Shown piece by piece: positions 46,403 through 57,899 of a DNA stretch of 64,000 nucleotides. Position numbers and translations under genes: made by a program. Location: the NCBI GenBank assembly GCA_900073065.1, contig FJOG01000035.1:227723-291722 (forward strand), in the 5' to 3' direction. Every line of letters begins with the position of its first letter. Positions within the stretch are counted from its first letter, which is position 1. This DNA is from Phialocephala subalpina (Eukaryota > Ascomycota > Leotiomycetes > Helotiales > Mollisiaceae). The notes beneath the pieces are model-generated. The model searched no databases. It was not told the DNA's origin and worked only from the letters and a program-made list of their open reading frames with translations.

Positions 46403-47362
46403 ATGCTCCCACTCATAACTCTTGAAGAGCACTATGTCTCCTCCGCTCTACCTCCCGATGCGGACGACCTCGCCTCACACATGGAACTTCCTCCTCAACT
46501 CCAATCAAAACTCCTAGACCTAGATGCTGAACGGATCAAAGACTTAGATACCGGCTCCATATCTCTCCAAGTCCTTTCTCATGGCCCACTTGACGCCGAT
46601 GCGTCCATCTGCGCCAAAGTCAACGACGAGCTCAAAGCCGCCATCACCAAACACCCCAAACGTCTTGCTGGCTTCGCTCTCCTCCCCATGGCCGAGCCCG
46701 AAGCAGCAGCCAAAGAGCTAGAGCGCTGTACCAAGAACCTCGGATTCCTAGGAGCATTGGTTGATTGCCATCTCCACGGCCGCTTCTACGACGACAACTT
46801 CTTCTGGCCCGTATTCGCAAAAGCAGAAGAGTTAGATGTACCAATCTACATCCACCCTACCTTCTCTTCCGATGCCATGATGTCCCATTACCGCGGGAAC
46901 TACGATGAGAAAATCGCCAGTGCCCTATCAGCCTTTGGTTGGGGATGGCACTCCGATACCGGTCTCCATTTCCTGAAACTCTATTGTGCTGGCCTCTTCG
47001 ACAAGTTCCCCAAACTCAAAATCGTAATTGGACATATGGGCGAAATGTTACCGTTTCAATTCGATCGTTGTGTAGGTGTGTCGCAAAGGATGTTTCCTCA
47101 GCACAAGAGGGGGTTGAAGGAGGTGTGGGACGAGAATCTGTGGATTACGACGAGTGGGATGTTTAGTTTGCCGCCGCTAAAGTGTTTGTTGGAGGTTAAA
47201 GGGAAGGAGAAGGTATTGTTTAGTGTTGATTATCCGTTTTCGGCAAATGAAAAGGGGAGGAAGTTTGTGGAGGAGATTGAAGCCAGTGGGATCTTGTCGG
47301 AGAAGGAACTGAAAGCTTTTGGGTACGGTAATGCGGAGAGGTTGTTGAAGGTGAAGCTTTGA
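46403..47362 (+). CDS. Amidohydrolase-2 family decarboxylase (gamma-resorcylate/2,3-dihydroxybenzoate decarboxylase-like)
   Basis: A single exon of 319 residues, typical for this ACMSD-related family of metal-dependent non-oxidative decarboxylases acting on hydroxybenzoates. Metal and active-site residues are visible: the N-terminal LEEH (8-10), IHPTF (His151), IGHMGE (His211) and VDYPF (Asp276). GFALLPMAEPEAAAKELERC and FWPVFAKAEELDVPIYIHP are family signatures. Start 46403 matches the usual MLPLITLEEH; an upstream in-frame ATG at 46244 would add 53 residues. The last 157 bp and 93 bp of 3' flank are duplicated in tandem directly downstream, which does not alter the protein. The substrate is inferred from the family only. 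Confidence 0.85.
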   Translation: MLPLITLEEHYVSSALPPDADDLASHMELPPQLQSKLLDLDAERIKDLDTGSISLQVLSHGPLDADASICAKVNDELKAAITKHPKRLAGFALLPMAEPEAAAKELERCTKNLGFLGALVDCHLHGRFYDDNFFWPVFAKAEELDVPIYIHPTFSSDAMMSHYRGNYDEKIASALSAFGWGWHSDTGLHFLKLYCAGLFDKFPKLKIVIGHMGEMLPFQFDRCVGVSQRMFPQHKRGLKEVWDENLWITTSGMFSLPPLKCLLEVKGKEKVLFSVDYPFSANEKGRKFVEEIEASGILSEKELKAFGYGNAERLLKVKL

Positions 47363-47705
47363 GTGAGAAACTTCAAGCTTTTGGATGTCCGAGTGCTGAT
47401 GGGAGATTGGGGTTTGAAAATAGAGCTCAATGGGTACTAGCTTTTGACCCAACTCGGAGAAGGTATTGTTTAGTGTTGATTATCCGTTTTCGGCAAATGA
47501 AAAGGGGAGGAAGTTTGTGGAGGAGATTGAAGCCAGTGGGATCTTGTCGGAGAAGGAACTGAAAGCTTTTGGGTACGGTAATGCGGAGAGGTTGTTGAAG
47601 GTGAAGCTTTGAGTGAGAAACTTCAAGCTTTTGGATGTCCGAGTGCTGATGGGAGATTGGGGTTTGAAAATAGAGCTCAATGGGTACTAGCTTTTGACCC
47701 AACTC
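47206..47705. repeat. Perfect tandem duplication, 2 x 250 bp
   Basis: Bases 47206-47455 and 47456-47705 are identical by line-by-line comparison. The unit covers the last 157 bp of the decarboxylase CDS with its stop, plus 93 bp of 3' flank. GGAG microhomology marks the joins. The second copy has no start of its own. Confidence 0.9.
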
Positions 47706-49515
47706 GGAGTAACTCCCTCCCTCAGCCTCGTCGGCTCCAAGCGTACCTCGCCGGCGCTACCTCACTGGCGCCGATGTTCCCACTTGTGTTCACATGATCC
47801 GACAAAATCCGACCATCTATATAAATTTAAATAACCACAATTCTTCTTCAAGTCAAGGCGGACTGTAAGAAAGATGCGTATCGGATAGGTCCAGATCTGG
47901 TTTCATCCCTCTAAGAATGTCTTGGCGATTAAGTATTCGTGGGATTTGTTCGAATCTCCCCAATGGACATAGTAGGTCACATTCCTGCTAAGGGACGCTG
48001 TCACTGCCACTCTGGATTGATGCTTGCTTCTCCAGTCTGATTCGAGTTTTCAAAGATATTTTTTTTGGGATCTTTTTAGATGAGGTTGGGTTGGATACTT
48101 TTTGGGAGGGGTTTTTTTGCGGGTGTTGTGAAGGCATCGCGAGATTTTTGACTAGCGAGGCGAGGGGGAAAGCGTGGAACGGCTGGGAGTAAACAACGCG
48201 ACAAACGGGAGAGAAGCGCGTTTCCCAGGATGAAGTATAGAACCGCAGACAATTTGTGAACTTTTTGAACTCTAAAAATTAGATATGCGTGTGATTTCGT
48301 GAAGTGAATGTGACCATCCTCCTCCCACTAACCCTCCACCTCCACCTTCCAACTTCAACTATCGCCGCAATTCCCCACAACGTCCAGAGTGCTCAAAAGA
48401 GTAATTCATGAACAAGTACTAATCTCTACGGTTCTAGAACTCGGATCGACTCTCAATTTAGACGCGTCTTCAACATGCTTATTGACATCGTCGCGAGCTC
48501 GAATCCAGCTCGCTCGCTTAGAGTTTGGGAAAGGGGTACCGAGAAGTATTACGGACGAAATATCAATTGAACGGCACAACGAGCACTGCATCGAGACCTA
48601 TATAACTGATACGCATGCTTGGAAAGGTAAAATGTGATGTCCCAGAATTCAAGGCACTTTTGATAGAGCGAGGGCGCCACCTCCTCGGATAGGCACCTGT
48701 CAGCACATGCTACGTTTCAAGACCGAGAGGAACAAGAACCTCTAGAATTTCGTCTGACACCTTTCGGTGCCTGCTTGAAGGAAAAACATGCTGGTACTCG
48801 ATCTTCACTCTCGATGTAATAGATGTCCGATCACCATTGTCATCACACAGACATTCAGCAAGTGCTGGTTTCAGACTCAGCTAAGCAGCTTGGCGCTTCC
48901 AAAATCCATGCATACCTTTTCTCTAAGTCTCGTTGTTTATAGGATGCATCGTTTGCTTCAAGTTCGCCGTACAAACACCGAGTTGGACGTTGAAACTATG
49001 TCTAAGAGGCAATAACATCACGTTTCGGCAAATGCAAAGAGAAAAAAGAGAGGCGGAAAAAGCAAGTCTAGAACGATGAGTCTCACGAAAGCAATTGCAA
49101 TCTCACAAGATATCAGATCATGAAGAATTCTAAACACCCTTTGCAGAAATATTGTGCAAGGCAAATAGGTTTCATGTTTCGAGTTTCAAGATGTCTGTTA
49201 TAAACTGATAGCTTCCACCAAAGGCAGGTGTTGTTTAGAAGCCTCGCCTATCTCTAAATTCTCCGACAGGTAGGAGCCTTGCAGAGCCAACAGCCTAACA
49301 TCGCTGATCGAATCCTTCTTTGGGAGATCCTGCTTCATTGGAACATCCATCCGAACCCTCGGAAGAACTCGATTGCTAAGAGTGGGCAGTTCGTGGTAGC
49401 CGTTTGCCGTTCTTTCACATTTCGAGTTGCAGCTGTAGGCGGATTTGCTTTTCCGATCTTCAAAACCCGGGCCCTGAAACTCAGACAGATCAACTCGATT
49501 TGCATGAGCAGCAAA
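47706..49515. other. Intergenic, no supported gene
   Basis: 1.8 kb with only short unsupported frames (such as 48389-48637 plus). A TTCGAATC near 47960 looked like a tRNA B box, but there is no cloverleaf around it. Confidence 0.45.
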
Positions 49516-50022
49516 CTATGTGCTCTTCTTCGCGGCAACTTTCTTTGCTGCTTCTCTTCCTCTTGCAGTGTTAAGCCCAACACCCGCCAAGAACAGCATC
49601 CTCATCGTGGCTCCCATGTAAACAAACCCCACATTTCCCCAGTCCATCTTATTCCATTGCAAAGCATTCCAATAGATCTCAACACCCAACTGCCGAACAG
49701 TATACAGGTGACCAAAATCCGCAACAAGTAATCCAAATAGCACGGTCCTCCAGACTCTCAGATCGGAGGTAGAGCGCAGAACCAATGCCTCATTGATTGC
49801 AAATAATAGGTAGAGGTTTGCCAATTGAGATAGGACAATCGAGGTTGATGTAGGTATGCTTAATGCATCTGCATATGCACTCGAGGTTGCATGCGTGAGC
49901 TGCAAGTACTCGAGGGGTCGAAAGTGGGCATAGAAAGCACCAACGAGAGCGCTCACGGGTTCAATGATCAGGAAAAAAGCGGTGTAGTATGCGGGGAGCT
50001 TGAACGATGGTGGAGGAGACAT
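49516..50022 (-). CDS. DUF7704-type four-helix membrane protein
   Basis: 168 residues in one exon. The start at 50022 (MSPPPSFKLP) is the first ATG; the frame extends upstream only from non-ATG codons. There are four hydrophobic segments: AYYTAFFLIIEPVSALVGAF, IVLSQLANLYLLFAI, VWRTVLFGLLVADFGHLYTV and VGFVYMGATMRMLFLAGVGL. The pattern (FFLIIEP...GA, NEAL, WRTVLFGLLVADFGHLY, WG...GF) is that of a small fungal membrane family (DUF7704) of unknown function. The C-terminus is basic (GREAAKKVAAKKST), probably cytosolic. Confidence 0.75.
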   Translation of the reverse strand: MSPPPSFKLPAYYTAFFLIIEPVSALVGAFYAHFRPLEYLQLTHATSSAYADALSIPTSTSIVLSQLANLYLLFAINEALVLRSTSDLRVWRTVLFGLLVADFGHLYTVRQLGVEIYWNALQWNKMDWGNVGFVYMGATMRMLFLAGVGLNTARGREAAKKVAAKKST

Positions 50023-51060
50023 GATTCTTTGCCGGATAAGAGATAGAAGATCTGAGGGTGGGTGCGGGGGGCGTGTGATCTCGTTGGACAATGCGGTGAG
50101 AGAAGAAAATCTGTGTGATGTGCGCGACAGGCGCCTCTGTCAGATTCTGGAACGTTGGCGTAATCTGGAACCTCGCAAATCTGGTTGTCCTGGATGTCTT
50201 TCTGTCTGAATCGGTGGTGCTGTGAACGTTGCTGGATCGTGAGGAGATATCCTTCGCTACTATAAGTCAGCAGCTGAGATGAAACGCAACATCCATGATT
50301 GTTCCTGATCTGAGCAAGGATTGCAGATGAAGCATCATGAAAGTGTTTCCCCAGCCACACGTCCACACAGCACGAATCTTCTTCCGACCGAATCAGGACT
50401 TTTATGCTGTGCTGAGTCTTGCTTGTTGGGTTCGGGAAAAATGACAATTGGTTGACCGATACGGTGGGAGAAAAGGAGCTCAGCAACTGACCGTTATCCG
50501 CAAAATTCGGTCCTATAAAATCCCCAACTCTGGTTCCGATATTTTTAGCAGAAGACGGACGTCTCCAATCAACCCCATGGTCGCAGGCTTATTTAATGGC
50601 TTAGCCGTTTGTGTGCAGGGTTGAGAAAATTACACACATTTTGTGGCTGACCTTTTTTGCCATCAAGGATTCAAGGGGTCTTCCGTACTCCGGTTTGGGG
50701 CGAGATTGTCTCATTGTTTATGTTCCTTCACGGAGTACACAACCGACCTTACGCATAATAACAGGATCACTCCCTGTCCCCCTCGTCCTTCTTTGCTGCA
50801 TTTCATCCCATTCTCTGCCTGCGACCTGGATCTTGCCTTCTCCTGTCGTTATTGCTTGCGAACTTTCGAGCGGAACTGGACGACCTGACGCCTCATTTAT
50901 ATGCACTTTTGTCTCCATGACCAAACTGTATTCCCGCGTCTGACTTGACTGTACCAGTATTTGAATACGTTCTGATCCCCAGGTCATCTTCTTCTGGATC
51001 TGCAATTCTCTTATTATACCACCGCTCACCAGTCGCCACATCACTACTAGTAACACGACC
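50023..51060. promoter_or_regulatory. Divergent upstream region of the DUF7704 and F-box/WD40 genes
   Basis: 1 kb between opposed starts. No specific element assigned. Short frames here lack support. Confidence 0.45.
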
Positions 51061-53134
51061 ATGGATCAAGTCTTCAAAATGGAGGATTGGGCACCGCAGC
51101 AGTCGCAAACCTCCTTCTCGACCTCCAATGATGCACCGAACGATTCCTTCGACCAAGGTATACACTTGAGACCCTCCTTTCGAAAGCGCTTAGGATCGCT
51201 CCCTCTCGAAAGTACCGTTCCCTCCTTCCGAAAGCGTCTACAATCACTTACTCTCGACCGAGACACCGGACTCGCCGAAAATGTTCAGAAGCTGTCCTTG
51301 AACGGCAACACACCGGCGGAGGAAGAGGGGAAGAAGATGGGAGGTGTACGCGGATTCATCAGAAGGGCGTCCATCTCTATTAAGAGTCGACAAAGGCGCC
51401 ATTCACATGCGGTCGAGGAGCGTCCTCAGACTGCATGGCGCAGATTGAAGACGGCTACTAGCTTCCACAGACACTCAAGGCTTATGCCAACTACTTTCGA
51501 CTACCGAGGGTATGAAGAAGGTCAATTCGACTCACACGAGGAGCTGTTCTCTCCAATTCCAGGTATTGGAAATGCGCCTCCTATAATTCCTCGCGGGTAC
51601 GGCGGTGCTGCGGCCAGAGCGACAGCTGCGGCACAGAATGAATATATAGAGAGGAACCGCATGTTCCTATTCCCAGAGGACCAGATAGGCGAGAATGAGA
51701 GTGGCATCGGTATTGCAGTCACAACTGCTGAACAGGTGGATCAGAACGTCGTGGAGACACCAAGCAGTGAGATCAGTCGTGTCGATTTTATAGGTGGTCT
51801 GCCCGCAGAACTCGCAATCCAGATCTTGGCCCACTTAGACCAAGACACATTACGACGTGCAGCTCGAGTCTCCAGAAAATGGGCTCAAGTGGCCGAATCA
51901 CAACACATTTGGCGCGAGGTCTTCCTGCGAGAACAGACCAAGACTTTTGCCACAGGAAAGCCTCTATCATTGGGAGCTGGGCTAGGCCTACCGGCCTTCA
52001 AGCCTGACAACGATTGGAAGGATCTATACAGAATCAGAAATCAATTGAGCCGGAATTGGACTACGGGAGCTGCTGAAGCTGCTATTCTTATGGGACATCT
52101 GGACAGCATCTATTGTGTCCAATTCGATGAGTATGCATTGCTACCCATGTTCCATAAGTACATACTGACCATCTTTCAGACGAAAAATTATTACGGGATC
52201 TCGAGACAAGACTATCCGGATTTGGGACACATATACTTACGCTTGTACTTTGGTCATCGGACCTCCAGAAGTGGTCAACAATCCGGCTATCATGACTGAC
52301 GAGGAGGGCAAGTCTGTGCACTTTGCAATCCTCCCTGACAGGGAACGAGCAGCGGAATGTATCCCTCCAGTTGCTTCCTTCCCTATCCACCACAACCAGT
52401 CCATTTTGTGTCTTCAATATGACGAAGAAATCTTGGTCACCGGATCATCAGACAGCACCTGCATTGTCTACGATATTAAAAACGGATACACTCCTATTCA
52501 ACGTCTTATACATCACACAGGTGCAGTCCTTGACCTTGCCTTCGACAAGCACTATATTGTGACTTGCTCGAAAGATGCTAGCATCTGCGTTTGGGAGCGC
52601 AAGACGGGAGAGATGATCAAGCAATTGCGTGGACATACTGGACCAGTCAACGCGGTTCAATTGAGAGGCAACACTATCGTTAGTTGCAGCGGTGACTTCA
52701 AGGTCAAGCTGTGGAACATTGATACTGGCAAGAACATCAAGGAGCTTGTTGGCCATACCAAGGGTCTTGCTTGCAGTCAGTTCTCTGACGACTCAAGATT
52801 CATTGCTTCTGCTGGAAACGACAAGATCATTAATATCTGGGACGCGAATACGGGTGAGAATCTGAAGAGCATCACTGCTCACGAGGGCCTCGTCCGATCA
52901 CTGTATATCGACTCAATCAGCGGACGATTGATCTCTGGCAGCTACGATCAAGATATCAAAGTCTTCGATATGGCTACTGGGAAGACACTTCTCGACTTCC
53001 CCAAATGGCACAATAGCTGGATCCTGGGAGCCAAGTCAGACTATCGACGAATCGTCAGTACAGGTCAAGACCCCAAGATCCTCATCATGGACTTTGGCAA
53101 GACCATCAAGGGAATTGAGAAGTTGGAGCAGTAA
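51061..53134 (+). CDS. F-box and WD40-repeat protein (putative SCF substrate receptor)
   Basis: Exons 51061-52130 and 52180-53134 join in phase to 674 residues. The 49-nt intron (GTATGC to CAG) restores FDERKIITGSRDKTIRIWD. The F-box (about residues 241-285) reads VDFIGGLPAELAIQILAHLD and continues RRAARVSRKWAQVAESQHIW; it would bind Skp1. About seven WD40 blades follow, with D-W/F endings (TIRIWD, SICVWE, KVKLWN, IINIWD, DIKVFD), forming the substrate-binding propeller. The first 240 residues are basic and Ser-rich, with two FRKRL repeats (SFRKRLGSLPLES, SFRKRLQSLTLDR). This architecture belongs to SCF ubiquitin ligases (Cdc4/Met30-like). The substrate is unknown. Confidence 0.87.
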
Positions 53135-54072
53135 TAATTGGTCTATCTGCTTCCGATTTTTCTCGTCATTTCTGTAATATTCTTCCTCGCCTGGAACATT
53201 GGCACATTGGGTGCGATCAAGTTTTGGAGGCTAACGCTCCGGAGGAAGATGAGGCAGCATGAATCGGCAGGGGAACGTGGGACATTGAAGATGGCACAGC
53301 AAAGCATCCGGTTTGCTCTTATTGCGACCGGCGTTATGAACTGGATTCCAGCAATGGTACTAGATAACTGGAAGCAATTTCAAGGGGGGATTTGTTTGGA
53401 GGGATACCCATTTCATTTGTGGTGGATGGCATTACCTGGGTAATATTGCTGAGAAGCTAGGCGTTTTGATCTGGTGGATCATTGAATTTTAGCGAGCATG
53501 AGCGTGGCTTCTATAGCATAGCATAACGGCATAATCAATAAGCAGGAAAGATTTCTGCAACTATAATTGTTCAGACATTAGAGGTACATCGAAGAGAACT
53601 TGAAACAAGACTTCGAGCATCATTTTATATATACTCTAGTAGTACCCTTCACTCCTCGGCAGCCCTTATTTCGATGGCGGCTTCAAGTCCTGTTGAAAGT
53701 ACCAGATATTCTGGTACTTTAGCCTGTCGCTTTTCTGGAACACTACGAGATGTAAGATGGAGAAAGCATGATCACGTGCGATATTTAGCAAGTGGTTATT
53801 TTGCTGAGCTACGTAGAGCCTTACTCTTGTAAATGGAAACAGTTCTGTTACCAATAAGTTTTCTTGTTCAATATTTCTCGTAAATTGGTTGTCCTGGTTC
53901 TGGAAATGCTGTTGAATTCGAGTTGCTAGAACCACTAGTCCTGAAGAAGCTAAACACTATTCTTCGCTTAATCAACCAACCATGGACTAGCCTCCAATCC
54001 CATCGCACTCACGAACTTCCACAAATTCTTGTCGCGACAAATTCGACTTCCACGACAACGACAACCGCAGTC
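53135..54072. other. Intergenic: F-box gene 3' flank and rps7 promoter
   Basis: A hydrophobic open frame directly after the F-box stop (53138-53443) starts only at a non-ATG codon and looks incidental. The rps7 leader near 54030-54072 is CA/pyrimidine-rich. Confidence 0.45.
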
Positions 54073-55104
54073 ATGAGTGCCATCAACAAGATCGCGGCAA
54101 ACAGCCCTTCCCGTGTGAAGCCCTCCGAGCTCGAGACCAGCATTGCTGGCGCTCTCTACGATCTCGAAACCAACACTGCCGACTTGAAAGCTGCTCTGAG
54201 ACCTCTTCAATTCGTTTCTGCTAGAGAGGTGAGATATACTTAACTTCCTTCACAGATTCCAATCCAATCTGCCATTGTACGATCTGCGATCTTCTATGGC
54301 AAGCAATTACGAACGAAACGACGACTTGGTATTGGCGACGTCGACATGCGTGGGTTTGGTGGTTATATTCATACAATACTTGTCTCGAGAATCGAGATGG
54401 ATATACAGAGGATAGAATACCTATACCAGGCTTATGGATGTCGACGCTGTATCTGTTTCATTACAGATATAGTGCTTCGTCGTCTGCCAGTTGTGGAATC
54501 GGACGGGTTGCGGACCATTGTTTGAATATTTTGTGATATATCAAACTTGGAGCTCGCATGCTGATTTTGATCTTGGTAACAGATTGAAGTCGGCCACGGC
54601 AGGAAGGCTATTGTCATCTTTGTCCCCGTTCCTTCCCTTCAGGGTTTCCATCGTGTGCAGCAACGGTATGTCTCCTTCCTTCTCCATTATTACCATCCTT
54701 CACGGTTTGCAATTGAGCACTACTGATAGTATGATAGCCTCACCCGTGAACTCGAAAAGAAGTTCTCCGACCGCCACGTCCTAATCCTCGCGTCCCGCCG
54801 CATCCTCCCCCGCCCCAAGCGCAGCAACCGCTCCCGCACCTCCCTCACTCAAAAGCGCCCCCGTTCCCGAACACTGACCGCTGTCCACGACGCCATCCTC
54901 ACCGACTTGGTTTTCCCAGTTGAGATCGTCGGCAAGAGATTGAGAACCAAGGAAGATGGAAGCAAGGTTCTGAAGGTCGTCTTGGATGAGAAGGAGAAGG
55001 GTGGTGTTGATCATAGACTTGATACTTATAGCGAGGTTTATAAGAAGTTGACTGGTCGTGGTGTGGGCTTTGAGTTCCCGCAATCTGGTTCTACTGAGTA
55101 CTAG
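54073..55104 (+). CDS. rps7: Small-subunit ribosomal protein eS7
   Basis: Exons 54073-54228, 54583-54665 and 54738-55104 join in phase to 201 residues, the eS7 length. The sequence reads [20 protein letters not shown], then [20 protein letters not shown] across intron 1, then [20 protein letters not shown] across intron 2, then [18 protein letters not shown] and [20 protein letters not shown]. It is part of the 40S subunit near the processome-facing platform. Intron 1 is 354 nt, long for this window and typical of ribosomal protein genes that regulate through, or host RNA in, an intron. Donors are GTGAGA and GTATGT; acceptors are CAG and TAG. Confidence 0.95.
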
Positions 55105-55497
55105 ATGCTTTGCTCGTTGATGGGGTAAACGGCATGGCTTCTTGCATGTGGTGGGGGAAAAGTTGCGTGCTTTGGGTTTGCTGGCTTTCTCCGTCATGAC
55201 ATGGGAAAGCGTAGCTAGGCATAGATAGACTGAATACCAACGGCTTGTCATCACCAATCCATAAAGTTTGCATTGCGTGTTGATGTCCCAGATTAAATCA
55301 AATGTGAAATCGTTTGATACCCTCAATATCCCGTGACCTTTCCACTTGTATCTGGCTTGGGTGAAAGTTCCTTGGACAAATTCAAGAGGCAATCAGATAA
55401 ATAATTTCACGTTCTTCACTCGTTGATCTCAATTAAATATTTCATTGCAAAACAGCAAATGGGTATATGACGCCTCACTCATCCTCTCTCTTTCTAC
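55105..55497. other. Intergenic between convergent rps7 and dynactin p62 genes
   Basis: Shared 3' flank with T- and A-rich stretches. No gene seen. Confidence 0.45.
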
Positions 55498-57321
55498 TCA
55501 ATCCCTAGCAATTCTCCCAACCCCAAGCACACACCAATAAGCCAACTCCCTTTTCTCCTTCCCTTCCTTCTCCTTACTCGCCCCTAGCCCACCCGCCTCA
55601 TCATGCGCACTATCAGCCTCCCATTCCACCCTCACAAAAACCGGAATCTCAAGCACATCCTCATCCTCTCTAACTTCCTTATCCCCCTCTCCCTGCCTCC
55701 TCTCCTCCGTCTTCAAAAACTCCGGTCCTTGAAATGATAGACTGGCAGGAACGACCTCAACGACGACAGAAACCCAGTTACGACCACGTTCCCATACTTT
55801 TCCAGCTTCAGCTTGGTGTTGACCTTCTAGGAAATCGGCTTTTGTGCGGCGTTTTTCGGAGGTGGAGGAGCGGGAGCCGTTTTCTCGTAGTGCTTCTTCC
55901 CAGGCGTCGGTGTTGGCTCCTACCTCAAACTGAGGACATAAAACCGTAACTTTTGATGCGAATCTTCCTGGTGTTTTTGTCGGGGTAGCTAAGGTAACTT
56001 TCACTGAATCGAAAAGTGGATTTTTGAACGTGAGGAGGAATTGGACTGGTCGCATGGGTTGTAGTAGAGAGGAAGAGGATGAGGAGCTTGTTGGGGGTGA
56101 GAGGGGTTTGAGAGAGATGGAGGGTATGTAGTTTAGAGCCACGAGACGGATTCTGAAGCGGGTGGTTTGGACTTTGGATTCGGGTTTGCTGAGGATGTGG
56201 CGGCATGTTTTGCAGCGTTTGGAGCGCTTGGTTCTTAACAAGTAAGCCACGGGTCGTAGGTCGTCGATGAATTGTGCCTGAGAGTTAGGAAACTCTGCTC
56301 GTTGTGAGCACGAGGAAGTGGTATGCCAGCCTTCGGCGTGTAGCTTCACGAGAGCTTCTTCGTCTGATGAGGGAGTGATTTGGAGACCTTCGAGAGCGTC
56401 ACGGGCTTCGCGCATGGCGCCGCTCTTGCTTTTGGCTTTCTTGTCGAAGGCTGTGCTGCCTGTGTAAAGACCCATGATTCGTGATAATGCTCCTGGTGAG
56501 CCATAACCATAATCGCCTGTGAATCCTAATGCTGAGACTGGAGAAGCGTCTGCGAGTTGTGACTGATAGAATGCTCGCAGATTCGAGAACTGACTCTCGG
56601 CATCCAGCTTCTCGTTCGGATCTAATGGCTCTCGCGGGACGTCTATTTCAGGCGTCTCTTCCCTGATTTCAGAAACAGATGAACCAGAGAAGTCTCTCTT
56701 TCTGTCCTCGCGGTCCTTCCGTCGTTCCTTTGCAGTAAGTATTGGCCCCCCCCCATTCTTAACCTTCGCCAATTGTCCAAATATGCCGTTGGGTTTCTCG
56801 AATTGTATGCCTATCTCCTTGGAGCTCCAAGAGCAGTACCCGCAATTCAACACAAACGGTCCAGATTGAGTCGCGATTTCAGCACCCAGTCCTGATGGCG
56901 GAGCTTCGACGCTGCTGACTGAGAGGGGAGCAATGCATATTGGGCATTGGAAACAACTTCGTGTACACCTATCCCTTACTATTAATACTTATTCTTCACG
57001 GTAGATGTGGGAAACTAACCTATTCCCCTCCGCCTTCACCGTACTACTAGGAACTTCAAACAAACAATTCGGACAATACCAAGTAACAATCTCATCTAAC
57101 ACACATCTCGGACATCGTATCTGGTGGCAGTCCTCACAATAGAACAAGTGCTCGAGAGGATATAAGCTGTAATTCGCTCGCGGAGCTCGGGGGTCGAATG
57201 TTCGCTCGTCGTCGGAGCTTTCGTTCTCTGCTGGAGGGCTGGAATCACTGAGTCGGTGGGTGGGAAGGGATGATTCGGTGCAGGGACATTGGAAATAGGT
57301 GTAGGGAGTGAAGGAGGTCAT
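55498..57321 (-). CDS. Dynactin subunit 4 (p62)
   Basis: p62 caps the pointed end of the dynactin Arp1 filament, the cofactor of cytoplasmic dynein; the Neurospora relative is ro-2. Exons 57321-57020 and 56968-55498 join in phase to 590 residues. The 51-nt intron (GTTAGT to TAG) restores GNRCTRSCFQCPIC. The Cys-rich N-terminal zinc region is clear: YFQCPC, FYCEDCHQIRCPRC, WYCPNCLFEVP, CFQCPICIAPL and LNCGYCSWSSKEIGI. Also visible are DLRPVAYLLRTKRSKRCKTC with RHILSKPESKVQ, and a beta-rich C-terminal half. The first 217 bp of CDS plus 33 bp of leader are duplicated upstream. An upstream copy of the start (57571) would run out of frame after 72 codons. The intact start is 57321. Confidence 0.9.
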
Positions 57322-57604
57322 GGTGGGTTGGGCGTGGTGGGGGAAAGTTTGGGGATCTCGGACATCGTATCTGGTGGCAGTCCTCACAATAGAACAAGTG
57401 CTCGAGAGGATATAAGCTGTAATTCGCTCGCGGAGCTCGGGGGTCGAATGTTCGCTCGTCGTCGGAGCTTTCGTTCTCTGCTGGAGGGCTGGAATCACTG
57501 AGTCGGTGGGTGGGAAGGGATGATTCGGTGCAGGGACATTGGAAATAGGTGTAGGGAGTGAAGGAGGTCATGGTGGGTTGGGCGTGGTGGGGGAAAGTTT
57601 GGGG
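57105..57604. repeat. Perfect tandem duplication, 2 x 250 bp
   Basis: Bases 57105-57354 equal 57355-57604, with ATC microhomology at the joins. The unit holds the 5' leader end and first 217 bp of the dynactin p62 CDS. Because 250 is not a multiple of three, translation from the upstream copy's ATG would shift frame into the second copy. Confidence 0.9.
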
Positions 57605-57899
57605 ATCACCCAGCGTATTTCGGACATTGAGCTCAGATAAGTAATTAGTCCTGTCTTCCATTCTGGTATCATCCTTATGCTAATACATTAAGCTTTAGAA
57701 ATTACACAATATCCATCCAATCCAACAAACAAATGAGATCATCCTCAACCCTCATTGGGGAGTACTGTCCTGTAAAGATATATAGTGAGTGTATATACGG
57801 GGGTATCCGCGAAGTATAAAAGAAGTTTTCATCCAATCCCATTCCAAACTCCAGTTGATCCAACAAAAGAAACATTCGCTTTGTTTTGCATTCTGTCGT

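Noticed and set aside
47950..47975. tRNA B-box-like TTCGAATC
   Set aside because: No A box or cloverleaf pairing in the surrounding bases.
53138..53443. Hydrophobic open frame after the F-box gene
   Set aside because: Non-ATG start and no recognisable family; part of the 3' flank.
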